Source of the DNA: Thermoleophilia bacterium
Lineage (GTDB): Bacteria > Actinomycetota > Thermoleophilia > Miltoncostaeales > Miltoncostaeaceae
Reading direction: 5' to 3'
Length of the DNA: 64,000 nt
Assembly (NCBI GenBank): GCA_020438485.1
Contig: JAGQUM010000018.1
Coordinates: 17,460-81,459, forward strand
Positions 1-8,768 of the stretch are shown in pieces. Both the position numbers and the translations under genes were made by a program. The notes under the pieces are model-generated. The model saw only the letters and a program-made list of their open reading frames with translations. It did no database searches and had not been told where the DNA came from. Position 1 is the stretch's first letter. Every line of letters begins with the position of its first letter.

Positions 1-1289
1 GGCAGTATCTCCTGCCCGACGTACCGCTGCGGGTTGTGGCGGATGCTGCGCGCCAGGCGGTCGCGCTGGGCCGCGGTGAGCCGGCCGCCGAGGATTCCCC
101 TGCCCCCGCTTCGGCTCGTGGTGCGGATCACCAGCGAGTCGAGGTGGGCCAGCACGTGCGTGAGCGACGCCGCGTCGCCGCACCACCACGTCGCGACCGA
201 GCCCAGCTTGAGGTTCTCGCCCAGCAGCTCCACGCACAGGCGGGGCAGGTATGGCAGCAGGGCGGGGTTCTCCAGGGCGCCGGAGCCGAGCGTGTTGACC
301 ACGCTGACGGTGCCGCGGCGCACGCAGTCCGTGAGGCCGGCGACACCCAGGCGTGACCCCGCCCGCAGCTCGAGCGGGTCGGCCCACTTGGAGTCGATGC
401 GGCGCCACACGACATCGACCGGCTGCCGGCTGTCGATGGTGCGCATGAACACGCGCCCGTCGCGCACGGTGAGGTCGCTGCCCTGCACCAGCGGGAAGCC
501 CAGCGTGGCCGCGAGCAGCGCCTGGTCGTACGCCGTCTCGGACAGCGGCCCCGGGCTCAGGACGACGACGCGGGGGTCGGCGGCGGCCGCGGGGGCCGCG
601 TCGGTCAGCGCCTGGCGCAGCGCGGCGAAGAAGGGCGACAGCCGCGCGATGGGTGTCGCGGAGCTCACGTCGGTGAGTACCCGGGCCGTGACGCGCCGGT
701 TCATCAGCGCGTACCCGGCGCCGGACGGCGCCTGGGTGCGGTCGCTCATCACCACCCACGCGCCGGACGCGTCGCGTCCGAGGTCCACCGCGTGCACGAG
801 CAGCTGGCTGGGGACGCCGCCGCCCACCAGGGGCCGCAGGTACTCGGCGTGGTCGAGGATCGCCGCGGTGGGCAGCAGCCCCTCCGCCATGAGGGTCCGG
901 GGGCCGTACACGTCGGCCAGGACCGCGTCGAGCAGGCGGGTGCGCTGGGCGATGCCGTCGGCCAGCGCCTGCCACTCGCGCGCGCCGAACACCGCGGGGA
1001 TCGGGTCCAGGCGCCACGGAGACGGGGCGGCGAGGCGGTCGGGGACCCCGTCGCCGCGGGGCGGCGGGTCGTCCAGGATCGTGGGGCTCTGCTGCTCGAC
1101 GATGGTCACGCCGTGGTCGTTCAGCAGGCGGGCGCCCTGGGCCTCGGCGCGGGCCAGCGCGCCGTTGCCGAGGTACTCGGCCATGGGCCCCGCCACCGCG
1201 TCCCAGCCCGGTCGCACAGCGCCGTCGGGCTCGCGCAGCTCGTCGTAGACGTCCCGGTGCGCGCCGCGGTACGCCGCGAGGTCGCTCAC
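1..1289 (-). CDS. Circularly permuted ATP-grasp protein (COG2308 type), C-terminus cut by window edge
   Basis: About 429 residues are visible from a GTG start; the rest lies left of the window. Conserved family stretches include YGPRTLMAEGLLP (near residue 130), VVVLSPGPLSETAYD (near 245) and SRSGGRGILGGR near the visible end. The family has an ATP-grasp fold with permuted elements and is predicted to ligate a carboxylate to an amine; its substrates are unknown. In many bacteria it is fused to or followed by an alpha-E domain, which would lie outside this window. Its start overlaps the stop of the transglutaminase-DUF2126 gene (GTGA), so the two are almost certainly co-translated. The family call is firm; the reaction is inferred. 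Confidence 0.85.
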   Translation of the reverse strand, partial: MSDLAAYRGAHRDVYDELREPDGAVRPGWDAVAGPMAEYLGNGALARAEAQGARLLNDHGVTIVEQQSPTILDDPPPRGDGVPDRLAAPSPWRLDPIPAVFGAREWQALADGIAQRTRLLDAVLADVYGPRTLMAEGLLPTAAILDHAEYLRPLVGGGVPSQLLVHAVDLGRDASGAWVVMSDRTQAPSGAGYALMNRRVTARVLTDVSSATPIARLSPFFAALRQALTDAAPAAAADPRVVVLSPGPLSETAYDQALLAATLGFPLVQGSDLTVRDGRVFMRTIDSRQPVDVVWRRIDSKWADPLELRAGSRLGVAGLTDCVRRGTVSVVNTLGSGALENPALLPYLPRLCVELLGENLKLGSVATWWCGDAASLTHVLAHLDSLVIRTTSRSGGRGILGGRLTAAQRDRLARSIRHNPQRYVGQEIL

Positions 1290-4200
1290 CCGCGTCCCCA
1301 GCGCCGAGGGCGACGGTGGCGGAGGTCCAGCAGCAGGGGGAAGTCCTGGCTGCCGGCGCGCCTCCAGTGCATGCGTTCCTCGAGGGCCTCGACGTCGATG
1401 AGCCCCATCGTATGGCCCATCGCCTCGAAACGCCGGGAGCGGCGCGCCTCGGCCTCCACCGCGTTGACGGGCGGGTCGTCGTACGACCGCCCACCGGGAT
1501 GGGACACGTGGTAGGTGGCGCCGCCCAGCGACAGGCGGCGGGCCCGGTCGACCACATCGAACCGCAGCGGCGCGTCGACCTCCGTGGTGGGGTGCAGCGA
1601 CGAGTGGGGCTTCCAGGCCTTGTAGCGCACGCCGGCGACGTGCTCGCCGGGCGTGGCCGTGGGGGCCAGCGGCACCGGCTGGCCGTTGCACGTCACCAGG
1701 TGGCGGTCGGGGTCGAGGCCGCGGGTGAGCACCTGCAGGCGCTCAACCGACGAGTCGACGAACCGGGCCGTGCCACCCTCTGTGGCCTCCTCCCCCAGCA
1801 CGTGCCAGGGCTCGATGGCCCAGCGCAGCTCCATCTCGACGTCGTCGACGCGCACGGTCCCCAGCCGGGGGAAGCGGAACTCAAGGAACGGGTCGAACCA
1901 CGCCAGCTCCATCTCGAAGCCGTGGGCCCGTAGGTCCGCCACCACGTCCGCCACGTCCGTCATGACGAAGTGCGGCAGCAGGAACCGTTCGTGCAGCGTG
2001 GTGCCCCACCGCACGAGGGGCGCGTTGTACGGCACCTCCGCGAACCGCGCGACGAGCGCCCGCACCAGCAGCGCCTGCACGAGACCCATGTCCGCGTGCG
2101 GGGGCATCTCGAAGCCCCGCAGCTCGAGCAGCCCCAGGCGCCTGCTGTTGGTGTCGGGGTCGTAGAGCTTGTCGATGCAGAACTCCGCGCGGTGCGTGTT
2201 GCCCGTGATGTCGGTGAGCAGTCCGCGCAGCGCGCGATCGGCGAGCCACGGACGGGGCCGGTCGCCGCCGAGGCGCTCGATCTCCGAGAACGCCACCTCC
2301 AGCTCGTACAACGCCTCGGGCCGTCCCTCGTCGACGCGGGGCGCCTGGCTGGTGGGGCCCACGAAGCGACCCGAGAACAGGTACGACAGCGAGGGGTGGT
2401 GCTGCCAGTACGTGATCATGCTGACCAGGAGGTCCGGGCGGAGCAGCATCGGGGAGCGCGAGGGCTCGGGCCCGCCCAGCGTGATGTGGTTACCGCCGCC
2501 GGTGCCGCTGTGGCGGCCGTCCACGCCGAACGTCTCCGTCCCCAGGCGCGCGAGCCGGGCGATGTCGTACAGGCGCCTCGTCTGGTCACGCAGCGAGGGC
2601 CAGTCGGCGGCGGGCGGCACGTTGACCTCGATGACGCCGGGGTCGGGCGTCACCGAGAACGTCCGCAGCCGGGGGTCCGGCGGGGGCCCGTAGCCCTCCA
2701 GCACCACCGGGACGCCGGCGGACTGCGCCACGCGCTCCACCAGCGCCAGCAGCTGCTGGAAGCGCTCGACCTCCTCCACAGGGGGCAGGAACACCCGCAC
2801 GTGGCCCCCGCGGTCCTGGATCACCACCGACGTGCGGGTGGGCGCCTGGTCGATGTCCACCATGCGCGCCTGCACGGGCCCGACGCGGGTGGGAAGCGGG
2901 TCGCCCGCCACCAGGTACGGCACGTCCGCCGCCCCCTCGGGGTCCTTCCACGCGAGGGAGCGCAGCGGCAGCCGCTGGCCCGCCGGGGAGTCGCCGGGGA
3001 TCAGCACCAGGCGCCCGCGGCGCAGCCGCCACAGTGGGCTGGCCCACGCGTTGTCGTCGCCCCACCAGCCGGGGCTCAGCGGGATCGCCCACGCCACCGG
3101 TTCCTCGGCGTCGTCGCGCTCGCGCGCGCCCACCGCGGACACCTCGGGCTCCGCCGGGCGCGGCCCGGCGGGCCGGGCCAGGTCGTCGGCCAGCGACGCC
3201 AGGGCGTCCTCGACGCACGGCATGGCCTGCGACGCGGGCAGCCCGAGCGACTCCACGAGCGTGAGGGCCAGCCGCCGGGCCTCCGCGCGGGCATCCGGGC
3301 GGGGGTCGGCGCCGGGGTCGTCGAGCAGCCCAGGGTCGCCCCACAGAGCCTCGCCGTCGACGCGCCACGTCATGGCGATCTGCCAGCGCGGCAGGGACTC
3401 CCCCGGGTACCACTTGCCCTGGGAGTGCTGCACGACCCCACCCGGCGCGAACTCCTCGAACAGCGCGTCGGCCAGCACACCGGCCCGCTCGCGCTTCTGC
3501 TCGCCGTCCGCCGCGGTCGTCCACTCGTCGGCCGTGAAGTCGTCGATCGACACGAAGGTGGGCTCGCCGCCCATCGTCAGCTCCACCCCGGCCCGGCTGA
3601 GGCGCGCGTCGACCACGTCGCCCAGCGCGTCCATGCGCCCGACCTGCTCGGGCGTGTACGGCTTCGTGACCCGCGGGTCCTCGCGATAGCGCCGGACGAC
3701 GTTGGAGAACGAGAACTCCACGTCGCACGGGCCGGTGGCGCCCGTGATGGGTGCCGATCCCACGGGGTGCGGCGTCGCGGCCAGCGGGATGTGCCCCTCC
3801 CCGGCGAACAGTGCCGACGTGGGATCCAGGCCGATCCACCCCGCGCCCGGCACGTACACCTCGGCCCACGCGTGCAGGTCGGTGAAGTCCTCCTCGGGGC
3901 CGCTGGGACCGTCCAGGCTGGGCACGTCGGACGCCAGCTGCACGAGGTAGCCGGACACGAAGCGGGCCGCCAGCCCCAGCTCCCGCGCCGCGGCCACCAG
4001 TAGCCAGGCCGAGTCGCGGCACGAGCCGATCGCGCGCTGCAGGGTCTCGTCCGGCGTCTGGACGCCCACCTCCATCCGCACGCTGTACGCCACGTCGCGG
4101 TGCACCGCCGCGTTGAGCGCCACGAGGAAGTCCACGGTCCGCATGGGGTTCTCGGCCGTGGGCACGTCCAGGTCGCCCACCCAGGCGCCGAGCCGCGTCC

Positions 4201-4585
4201 CCCTGTCGCCCGCGTCGTCGGTCACGGGGCTGAGGTACGGCTCGAGGTCCGCCCGTTCCAGTGGCGTGTACGCGAACGGGAACTCCTCCGCGTACTCCTC
4301 CAGGAAGAAGTCGAACGGGTTGATGACCTCCATCTCGGCCACCAGGCCCACCGTGACCTCCAGTTCCCGGGCGGGTTCTGGGAAGACGAGGCGCGCCACG
4401 AAGTTGCCGAACGCGTCCTGCTGCCAGTTGATGAAGTGGTCGGCCGGCACGACCGTCAGCGAGTACGCCTCGATGGGCGTGCGGCAGTGCGGCGCGGGAC
4501 GCAGCCGGATCTGGTGCGGGTACAGCTTCACGGCACGGTCGAAGCGGTACGTCGTGCGGTGCTCGATCGCGACCTTGATCGCCAT
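1286..4585 (-). CDS. Transglutaminase-like and DUF2126 fusion protein
   Basis: 1099 residues. Residues 1-90 match the bacterial transglutaminase N-terminal region (IEHRTTYRFDR). A transglutaminase core follows with a visible Cys189 (GSCRDSAW), His238 (LHAWAEV) and Asp254 (LDPTSA) triad. From about residue 330 to the end is DUF2126, beginning at MGGEPTFVS. The start at 4585 is preferred over an in-frame ATG at 4600 because GGAGGGGG lies just upstream of it. No signal peptide or membrane segment is seen, so the protein is probably cytoplasmic. It is coupled by a GTGA overlap to the ATP-grasp gene, a pairing seen across many phyla and predicted to make or trim a peptide-like amide product. The actual substrate is unknown. 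Confidence 0.9.
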   Translation of the reverse strand: MAIKVAIEHRTTYRFDRAVKLYPHQIRLRPAPHCRTPIEAYSLTVVPADHFINWQQDAFGNFVARLVFPEPARELEVTVGLVAEMEVINPFDFFLEEYAEEFPFAYTPLERADLEPYLSPVTDDAGDRGTRLGAWVGDLDVPTAENPMRTVDFLVALNAAVHRDVAYSVRMEVGVQTPDETLQRAIGSCRDSAWLLVAAARELGLAARFVSGYLVQLASDVPSLDGPSGPEEDFTDLHAWAEVYVPGAGWIGLDPTSALFAGEGHIPLAATPHPVGSAPITGATGPCDVEFSFSNVVRRYREDPRVTKPYTPEQVGRMDALGDVVDARLSRAGVELTMGGEPTFVSIDDFTADEWTTAADGEQKRERAGVLADALFEEFAPGGVVQHSQGKWYPGESLPRWQIAMTWRVDGEALWGDPGLLDDPGADPRPDARAEARRLALTLVESLGLPASQAMPCVEDALASLADDLARPAGPRPAEPEVSAVGARERDDAEEPVAWAIPLSPGWWGDDNAWASPLWRLRRGRLVLIPGDSPAGQRLPLRSLAWKDPEGAADVPYLVAGDPLPTRVGPVQARMVDIDQAPTRTSVVIQDRGGHVRVFLPPVEEVERFQQLLALVERVAQSAGVPVVLEGYGPPPDPRLRTFSVTPDPGVIEVNVPPAADWPSLRDQTRRLYDIARLARLGTETFGVDGRHSGTGGGNHITLGGPEPSRSPMLLRPDLLVSMITYWQHHPSLSYLFSGRFVGPTSQAPRVDEGRPEALYELEVAFSEIERLGGDRPRPWLADRALRGLLTDITGNTHRAEFCIDKLYDPDTNSRRLGLLELRGFEMPPHADMGLVQALLVRALVARFAEVPYNAPLVRWGTTLHERFLLPHFVMTDVADVVADLRAHGFEMELAWFDPFLEFRFPRLGTVRVDDVEMELRWAIEPWHVLGEEATEGGTARFVDSSVERLQVLTRGLDPDRHLVTCNGQPVPLAPTATPGEHVAGVRYKAWKPHSSLHPTTEVDAPLRFDVVDRARRLSLGGATYHVSHPGGRSYDDPPVNAVEAEARRSRRFEAMGHTMGLIDVEALEERMHWRRAGSQDFPLLLDLRHRRPRRWGRG

Positions 4586-4775
4586 CCGGCCCCCTCCCAT
4601 CGCCCCTGCGGTCCCCGGCAGACTGCCAGACGGCCCCCGCGGCCCGCATGGGCCCTGGGGCGGGGACCGCGGGCGCCGATGTGTCCCCCCGGAGCGACGG
4701 GATCCCCGCGCTCAAGAGCACACGAATGAATCCGATGGGTAGGACGACGGGTCCCACACCCCGTTCCCCACCCAC

Positions 4776-6383
4776 ATGGCCGGACGACTCCGATACCTCA
4801 TCGCCCTCATGCTCGTGGCGGCTCAGGCCGTCACCGTGATGTCGGTCCTGCGCGTCACCGAGAGCCAGAACGAACACGCCGCCGAGGCCCGTGGCCGGGC
4901 CACCGCGCTGTCGTCGGTGCGCCGCGCCGTCTACCGGGTGAGCAACGAGGTGCGCCCCGCGGCCCGCGCGGCCCAGGTCATGGCGTGGGGGGTCACCCGC
5001 CACGGGGAGGGCGTCGCGCGTCCGGGCCCGACCGTCGACCGGGCGCTGATGCTGCTGGTCGGGAACCGGGAGGTCATCTCGCTCAGCGTCACCCGACCCG
5101 ACGGGGCGTATGTGATGGTGCGCCGCCTGGCGGGGAACTCGCTGATGAGCACCGTGCGCGCCGCGAACGGCCGGGGCGTGCAGCAGGCCTACGACGGCCG
5201 GGGAAGGCCGGCGGGCCCGCCCGGCGGAGGGGCGATCGGCGTCGACATGCGCGACCAGGACTGGTACCGCCCGGCGCTGGCGCGCCGGGGCTTCGCCTGG
5301 TCACGCGCCAACGTCAGCCCGTTCCGTCGCTCCCCCGGTGTGACCGCCACGATCTCCGTCGGCCCCGCCGGGAACCGCACCGTCGTGGCGGCGCGCGTCC
5401 GCACCGCCGGGCTCGCACGCCTGCTCGCGAACGTCACTGACTCCCCCAGCGGCTACGCGTTCGTCGCCGACGACGCCGACAGCATCGTCGCCGCACCGGG
5501 CCTCAGCGAGAGCGAGCTGATCGACGGAACCACGAGCACCGCCGCGGTGGCCCGCCTGGGCTCCGACTCCGAGAGCCGCGCGTGGGAGGCAACCAAGGTG
5601 GCGCTGGAGGAGGCGCTGCCGCCCACCAGCACGATCGGCGCCCGTCGCGTCGACGTCGGGGGCGAGGAGGCGTACGGCGCCGTCGCGCACCTCGACATGC
5701 GCCCGGGCTTCTGGACGATCGTCGTGCAGATCCCGGCGGCCGAGTTCGCCCCCGCGGGGGCGGGCCGGGACGCGTGGATCGTGGTCCTCATCACCACGCT
5801 GGCGGCCGTCGTGGTGGCCGGCGTCCTGCTGCACGCCACACGCCCGCTGGAGGCGCTGCAGCGCCGCGCCGACGTGGATGCCCTCACCGGCATCGCGAAC
5901 CGGGGCTCCCTGATGCGCCGTGGCCGGGAGATCGGGCGGGCGTCGGTGCACAGCGGCGTCCCGTACACCGTCGTCGCGTTCGACCTGGACGGCTTCAAGC
6001 CCGTCAACGACCGTTACGGACACGCCGCCGGCGACGAGATGCTGCGGGCGTTCGTCCGCCGCGTGGCCGGATGCGTGCGACCCGACGACGTGGTGGGCCG
6101 CACCGGCGGCGACGAGTTCGTGCTGGTGCTGCCGGGCACCAGCGGCGATGTCGCGCTCGACGTCGTGGACCGCGTGATGGCGCGCATCGACGGCGATCCC
6201 GTCACGCTGGACGGCGTCCACCACGTGCTGCGGGCCACGGCCGGCGTCGCGTGGGGGCTGGGCGAGTTCGAGCACGTGCTCGAGGACGCCGACGAGGCCC
6301 TCATCGCCGGGAAGGTCAGGGCCAAGGGCGCGGTGCACGTCGCGGGCGGCGCCCTGGGCGCCACGGGGCCGCGGCCCGTCTGA
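4776..6383 (+). CDS. Membrane diguanylate cyclase with extracytoplasmic sensor and intact I-site
   Basis: 535 residues. A membrane segment near residues 6-25 and a second at 333-353 bracket a roughly 300-residue extracytoplasmic region that looks like a double-Cache sensor. The cytoplasmic GGDEF domain starts at DALTGIANR (368-376) and carries GGDEF at 444-448. RPDD at 435-438 sits five residues before GGDEF, the correct spacing for the RxxD product-inhibition site, so synthesis of cyclic di-GMP from two GTP with feedback control is expected. No EAL domain is present. No ribosome binding site is obvious at the chosen ATG. The gene is transcribed divergently from the transglutaminase gene across a 190-base gap. 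Confidence 0.88.
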   Translation: MAGRLRYLIALMLVAAQAVTVMSVLRVTESQNEHAAEARGRATALSSVRRAVYRVSNEVRPAARAAQVMAWGVTRHGEGVARPGPTVDRALMLLVGNREVISLSVTRPDGAYVMVRRLAGNSLMSTVRAANGRGVQQAYDGRGRPAGPPGGGAIGVDMRDQDWYRPALARRGFAWSRANVSPFRRSPGVTATISVGPAGNRTVVAARVRTAGLARLLANVTDSPSGYAFVADDADSIVAAPGLSESELIDGTTSTAAVARLGSDSESRAWEATKVALEEALPPTSTIGARRVDVGGEEAYGAVAHLDMRPGFWTIVVQIPAAEFAPAGAGRDAWIVVLITTLAAVVVAGVLLHATRPLEALQRRADVDALTGIANRGSLMRRGREIGRASVHSGVPYTVVAFDLDGFKPVNDRYGHAAGDEMLRAFVRRVAGCVRPDDVVGRTGGDEFVLVLPGTSGDVALDVVDRVMARIDGDPVTLDGVHHVLRATAGVAWGLGEFEHVLEDADEALIAGKVRAKGAVHVAGGALGATGPRPV

Positions 6384-6415
6384 GCCGCGCAGCGGACGCA
6401 CCCGGCGAGAACCCC

Positions 6416-6421
6416 TAGTGT
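6416..6421 (+). promoter_or_regulatory. Candidate -10 box of nadE (leaderless layout)
   Basis: TAGTGT matches TAnnnT and ends 8 bases before the nadE ATG at 6430, so transcription would begin at or next to the start codon. No ribosome binding site is seen and no convincing -35 box is present. Confidence 0.35.
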
Positions 6422-6429
6422 TCGTCGCG

Positions 6430-8469
6430 ATGGACTTCGCCAGCGCCTACGCCCAGGGGTTCGCCCGCGTCGCCGCGTGCACGGTGCCCGTACGGGTGGC
6501 CGACCCGGACGCGAACGCCCGCGAGGTCGTCGCGCAGGCGCGCCGGATGGCGGCCGACCACGTGGCCGTGGCGGTGTTCCCGGAGCTCTGCCTCACCGGT
6601 TACGCGGTGGACGACCTGTTCCTGCAAGACGCCCTCCTCGACGCCGCCGCACGCGCCGTCGACCACGTGCGCGCCGCCAGCGCCGAGCTGGGGACGGTGC
6701 TGGTGGTGGGCGCCCCGCTGGGCGTCGGCAACCGCCTGTTCAACTGCGCCGTGGTCATCCACCGCGGACGGGTGCTGGGCGTCGCCCCGAAGTCCTACGT
6801 GCCGACGTACCGGGAGTTCTACGAGCGCCGGCACTTCGCCCCGGGCGACGACGCGCGCGGTGGGCGGGCGCGCGTGGGCGCCGAGGACGTGCCGTTCGGG
6901 CCCGACCTCATCTTCGTGGCCGACGACGTGCCGGGCCTCGCGTTCCATGTGGAGGTCTGCGAGGACATGTGGGTGCCGGTCCCGCCGTCGGCCGAGGCCG
7001 CCCTGGCGGGGGCCGCGCTCCTCGTGAACCTCTCCGGGTCACCGATCACGGTCACGAAGGCGCTCAACCGGCACGACCTGTGTCGCGCCGCGAGCGTGCG
7101 GTGCAGCGCCGCGTACGTGTATGCCGCCGCCGGACAGGGCGAGTCGACCACCGACCTGTCGTGGGACGGCCAGACCATGATCTGGGAGATGGGCGCGCTG
7201 CTGGCCGAGACCGAGCGCTTTCCCGACGGGCCCCGGGCCAGCGTCGCCGACGTCGACCTGGACGCCATCCGGCAGGAGCGCATGCGGCAGGGCACGTTCG
7301 ACGACAACCGCCGCGCGCTGGGCGACCGCGCTGCCGCGTTTCGGCGCGTGGGTTTCACACTGGCCCCCCCGGGCGGGGACATCGGTCTGCGGCGGCCGCT
7401 CGATCGCTTCCCGTTCGTGCCCGACGACGCCGACCGGCTGGCCCTGGACTGCTACGAGGCCTACAACATCCAGGTCTCGGGGCTGGAGCAGCGGCTGCGC
7501 GCCATCGGCGCCCCGAAGATCGTGATCGGCGTCTCGGGTGGGCTGGACTCCACCCAGGCCCTCATCGTGGCCGCAAAGGCCCTGGACCGCCTGGGCCGGC
7601 CCCGCTCCGACATCCTCGCGTTCACCATGCCCGGGTTCGCGACCAGCGACGCCACGCGGGCCCACGCCACCGCGTTGGCGACGTCGCTCGGCACGACGTT
7701 CGAGGAGATCGACATCCGCCCGCTGGCGACGCGGATGCTGAAGGACCTGGGACACCCGTCCGGTGACGGGGAGCCGGTGTACGACGTGACGTTCGAGAAC
7801 GTCCAGGCGGGGTTGCGCACCGACGTCCTGTTCCGCGCCGCGAACCAGCGCGGCGGGATCGTCCTGGGCACCGGCGACCTGTCGGAGCTGGCGCTGGGAT
7901 GGTGCACGTACGGCGTGGGCGACCACATGTCGCACTACGGCGTGAACGCCGGCGTCCCGAAGACCCTGATCCAGCACCTGATCCGTTGGGTCATCACCAC
8001 GGCCCAGTTCGACGCCGACGTCGACGCCGTGCTGTCCGGCATCCTGGGCACGGAGATCAGCCCGGAGCTGGTGCCCGCCGCCCCGGGCGAGGCGCCGCAG
8101 TCCACACAGGCCGCCGTGGGGCCCTACCCCCTGCAGGACTTCACGCTCTACCACGTAATACGCCACGGTTTCCGGCCCCGCCGCATCGCGTTCATGGCGT
8201 GGCACGCCTGGCGCGACGCGTCCGCCGGGCATTGGCCGCCCGGCATCCCCGACGCGGACCGGGTGGAGTACGACCTCGCCACGGTGCGCCGCTGGCTGGA
8301 GGTCTTCATCCGTCGTTTCTTCCAGAACCAGTTCAAGCGCAGCGCGCTGCCCAACGGGCCGAAGGTGGTCTCCGGGGGATCCCTGTCGCCGCGAGGAGAC
8401 TGGCGGATGCCGGCCGACGCGTCCGCGGCCGCGTGGCTGGCCGACCTGGACGACGTCCCCGAGGCCTGA
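6430..8469 (+). CDS. nadE: Glutamine-dependent NAD+ synthetase
   Basis: 679 residues, the usual length of the actinobacterial two-domain enzyme. The N-terminal nitrilase-type glutaminase domain shows the Glu52 (FPELCLTGY), Lys121 (PKSYVPTY) and Cys177 (EVCEDMW) triad. The C-terminal synthetase has the ATP-pyrophosphatase P-loop SGGLDS near residue 369. Ammonia from glutamine amidates nicotinic acid adenine dinucleotide, the last step to NAD. The ATG at 6430 is chosen over a GTG at 6418 because MDFASAYAQGFARVAAC aligns directly with the start of known family members. The upstream diguanylate cyclase ends 46 bases away, but a -10 box suggests a separate promoter. Confidence 0.95.
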   Translation: MDFASAYAQGFARVAACTVPVRVADPDANAREVVAQARRMAADHVAVAVFPELCLTGYAVDDLFLQDALLDAAARAVDHVRAASAELGTVLVVGAPLGVGNRLFNCAVVIHRGRVLGVAPKSYVPTYREFYERRHFAPGDDARGGRARVGAEDVPFGPDLIFVADDVPGLAFHVEVCEDMWVPVPPSAEAALAGAALLVNLSGSPITVTKALNRHDLCRAASVRCSAAYVYAAAGQGESTTDLSWDGQTMIWEMGALLAETERFPDGPRASVADVDLDAIRQERMRQGTFDDNRRALGDRAAAFRRVGFTLAPPGGDIGLRRPLDRFPFVPDDADRLALDCYEAYNIQVSGLEQRLRAIGAPKIVIGVSGGLDSTQALIVAAKALDRLGRPRSDILAFTMPGFATSDATRAHATALATSLGTTFEEIDIRPLATRMLKDLGHPSGDGEPVYDVTFENVQAGLRTDVLFRAANQRGGIVLGTGDLSELALGWCTYGVGDHMSHYGVNAGVPKTLIQHLIRWVITTAQFDADVDAVLSGILGTEISPELVPAAPGEAPQSTQAAVGPYPLQDFTLYHVIRHGFRPRRIAFMAWHAWRDASAGHWPPGIPDADRVEYDLATVRRWLEVFIRRFFQNQFKRSALPNGPKVVSGGSLSPRGDWRMPADASAAAWLADLDDVPEA

Positions 8470-8475
8470 CCCCGC

Positions 8476-8688
8476 TCAGCGCTCGCGGCGGCGTCCCACC
8501 CGTTGTCCGGGCTCGCACCACCCGATCACGCCCAGCGTGTGGAGGAAGGGCGCAGCCATGACTCCCGCGACCGCCGCCACGCCCCACCGCGGGTCCGCGT
8601 CGTACGGGACCCGGAACGCGGTCAGCAGCACCGCCCCGCCGGCCGGGGCGGCGGCGACGACCGCCACGAGCCATCCCCACTGCCTCAC
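8476..8688 (-). CDS. Small two-helix membrane protein, function unknown
   Basis: 70 residues from a GTG start preceded by a purine-rich site (GGGGGAAGAG). Two hydrophobic segments, about residues 4-24 and 36-56, flank a short polar loop (RVPYDADPRW); the C-terminus is basic. Codon third positions are strongly G or C in this frame. It lies 80 bases downstream of hrcA on the same strand and converges with nadE, 6 bases away. No family is recognised. A hairpin between hrcA and this gene may limit read-through. Confidence 0.65.
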   Translation of the reverse strand: MRQWGWLVAVVAAAPAGGAVLLTAFRVPYDADPRWGVAAVAGVMAAPFLHTLGVIGWCEPGQRVGRRRER

Positions 8689-8711
8689 CCTCTTCCCCCC
8701 TGGCCGGGGCT

Positions 8712-8761
8712 CCTCCCCGTCCCGCCCAATCCCGCCCCCGGCCCTACCGCGGACGGGGAGG
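8712..8761. terminator. Hairpin downstream of hrcA
   Basis: CCTCCCCGTCC (8712-8722) pairs perfectly with GGACGGGGAGG (8751-8761) around a 28-base loop, just after the hrcA stop. No T-run follows, so it may be an attenuator or a processing stem instead of a terminator. Confidence 0.35.
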
Positions 8762-8768
8762 GCGGGCG

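Noticed and set aside
1970..4003. Long plus-strand open frame opposite the transglutaminase gene
   Set aside because: Its product is His/Arg/Gly-rich without any family resemblance, as are other long antisense frames such as 17895-21137; they are side effects of high GC in the true genes.
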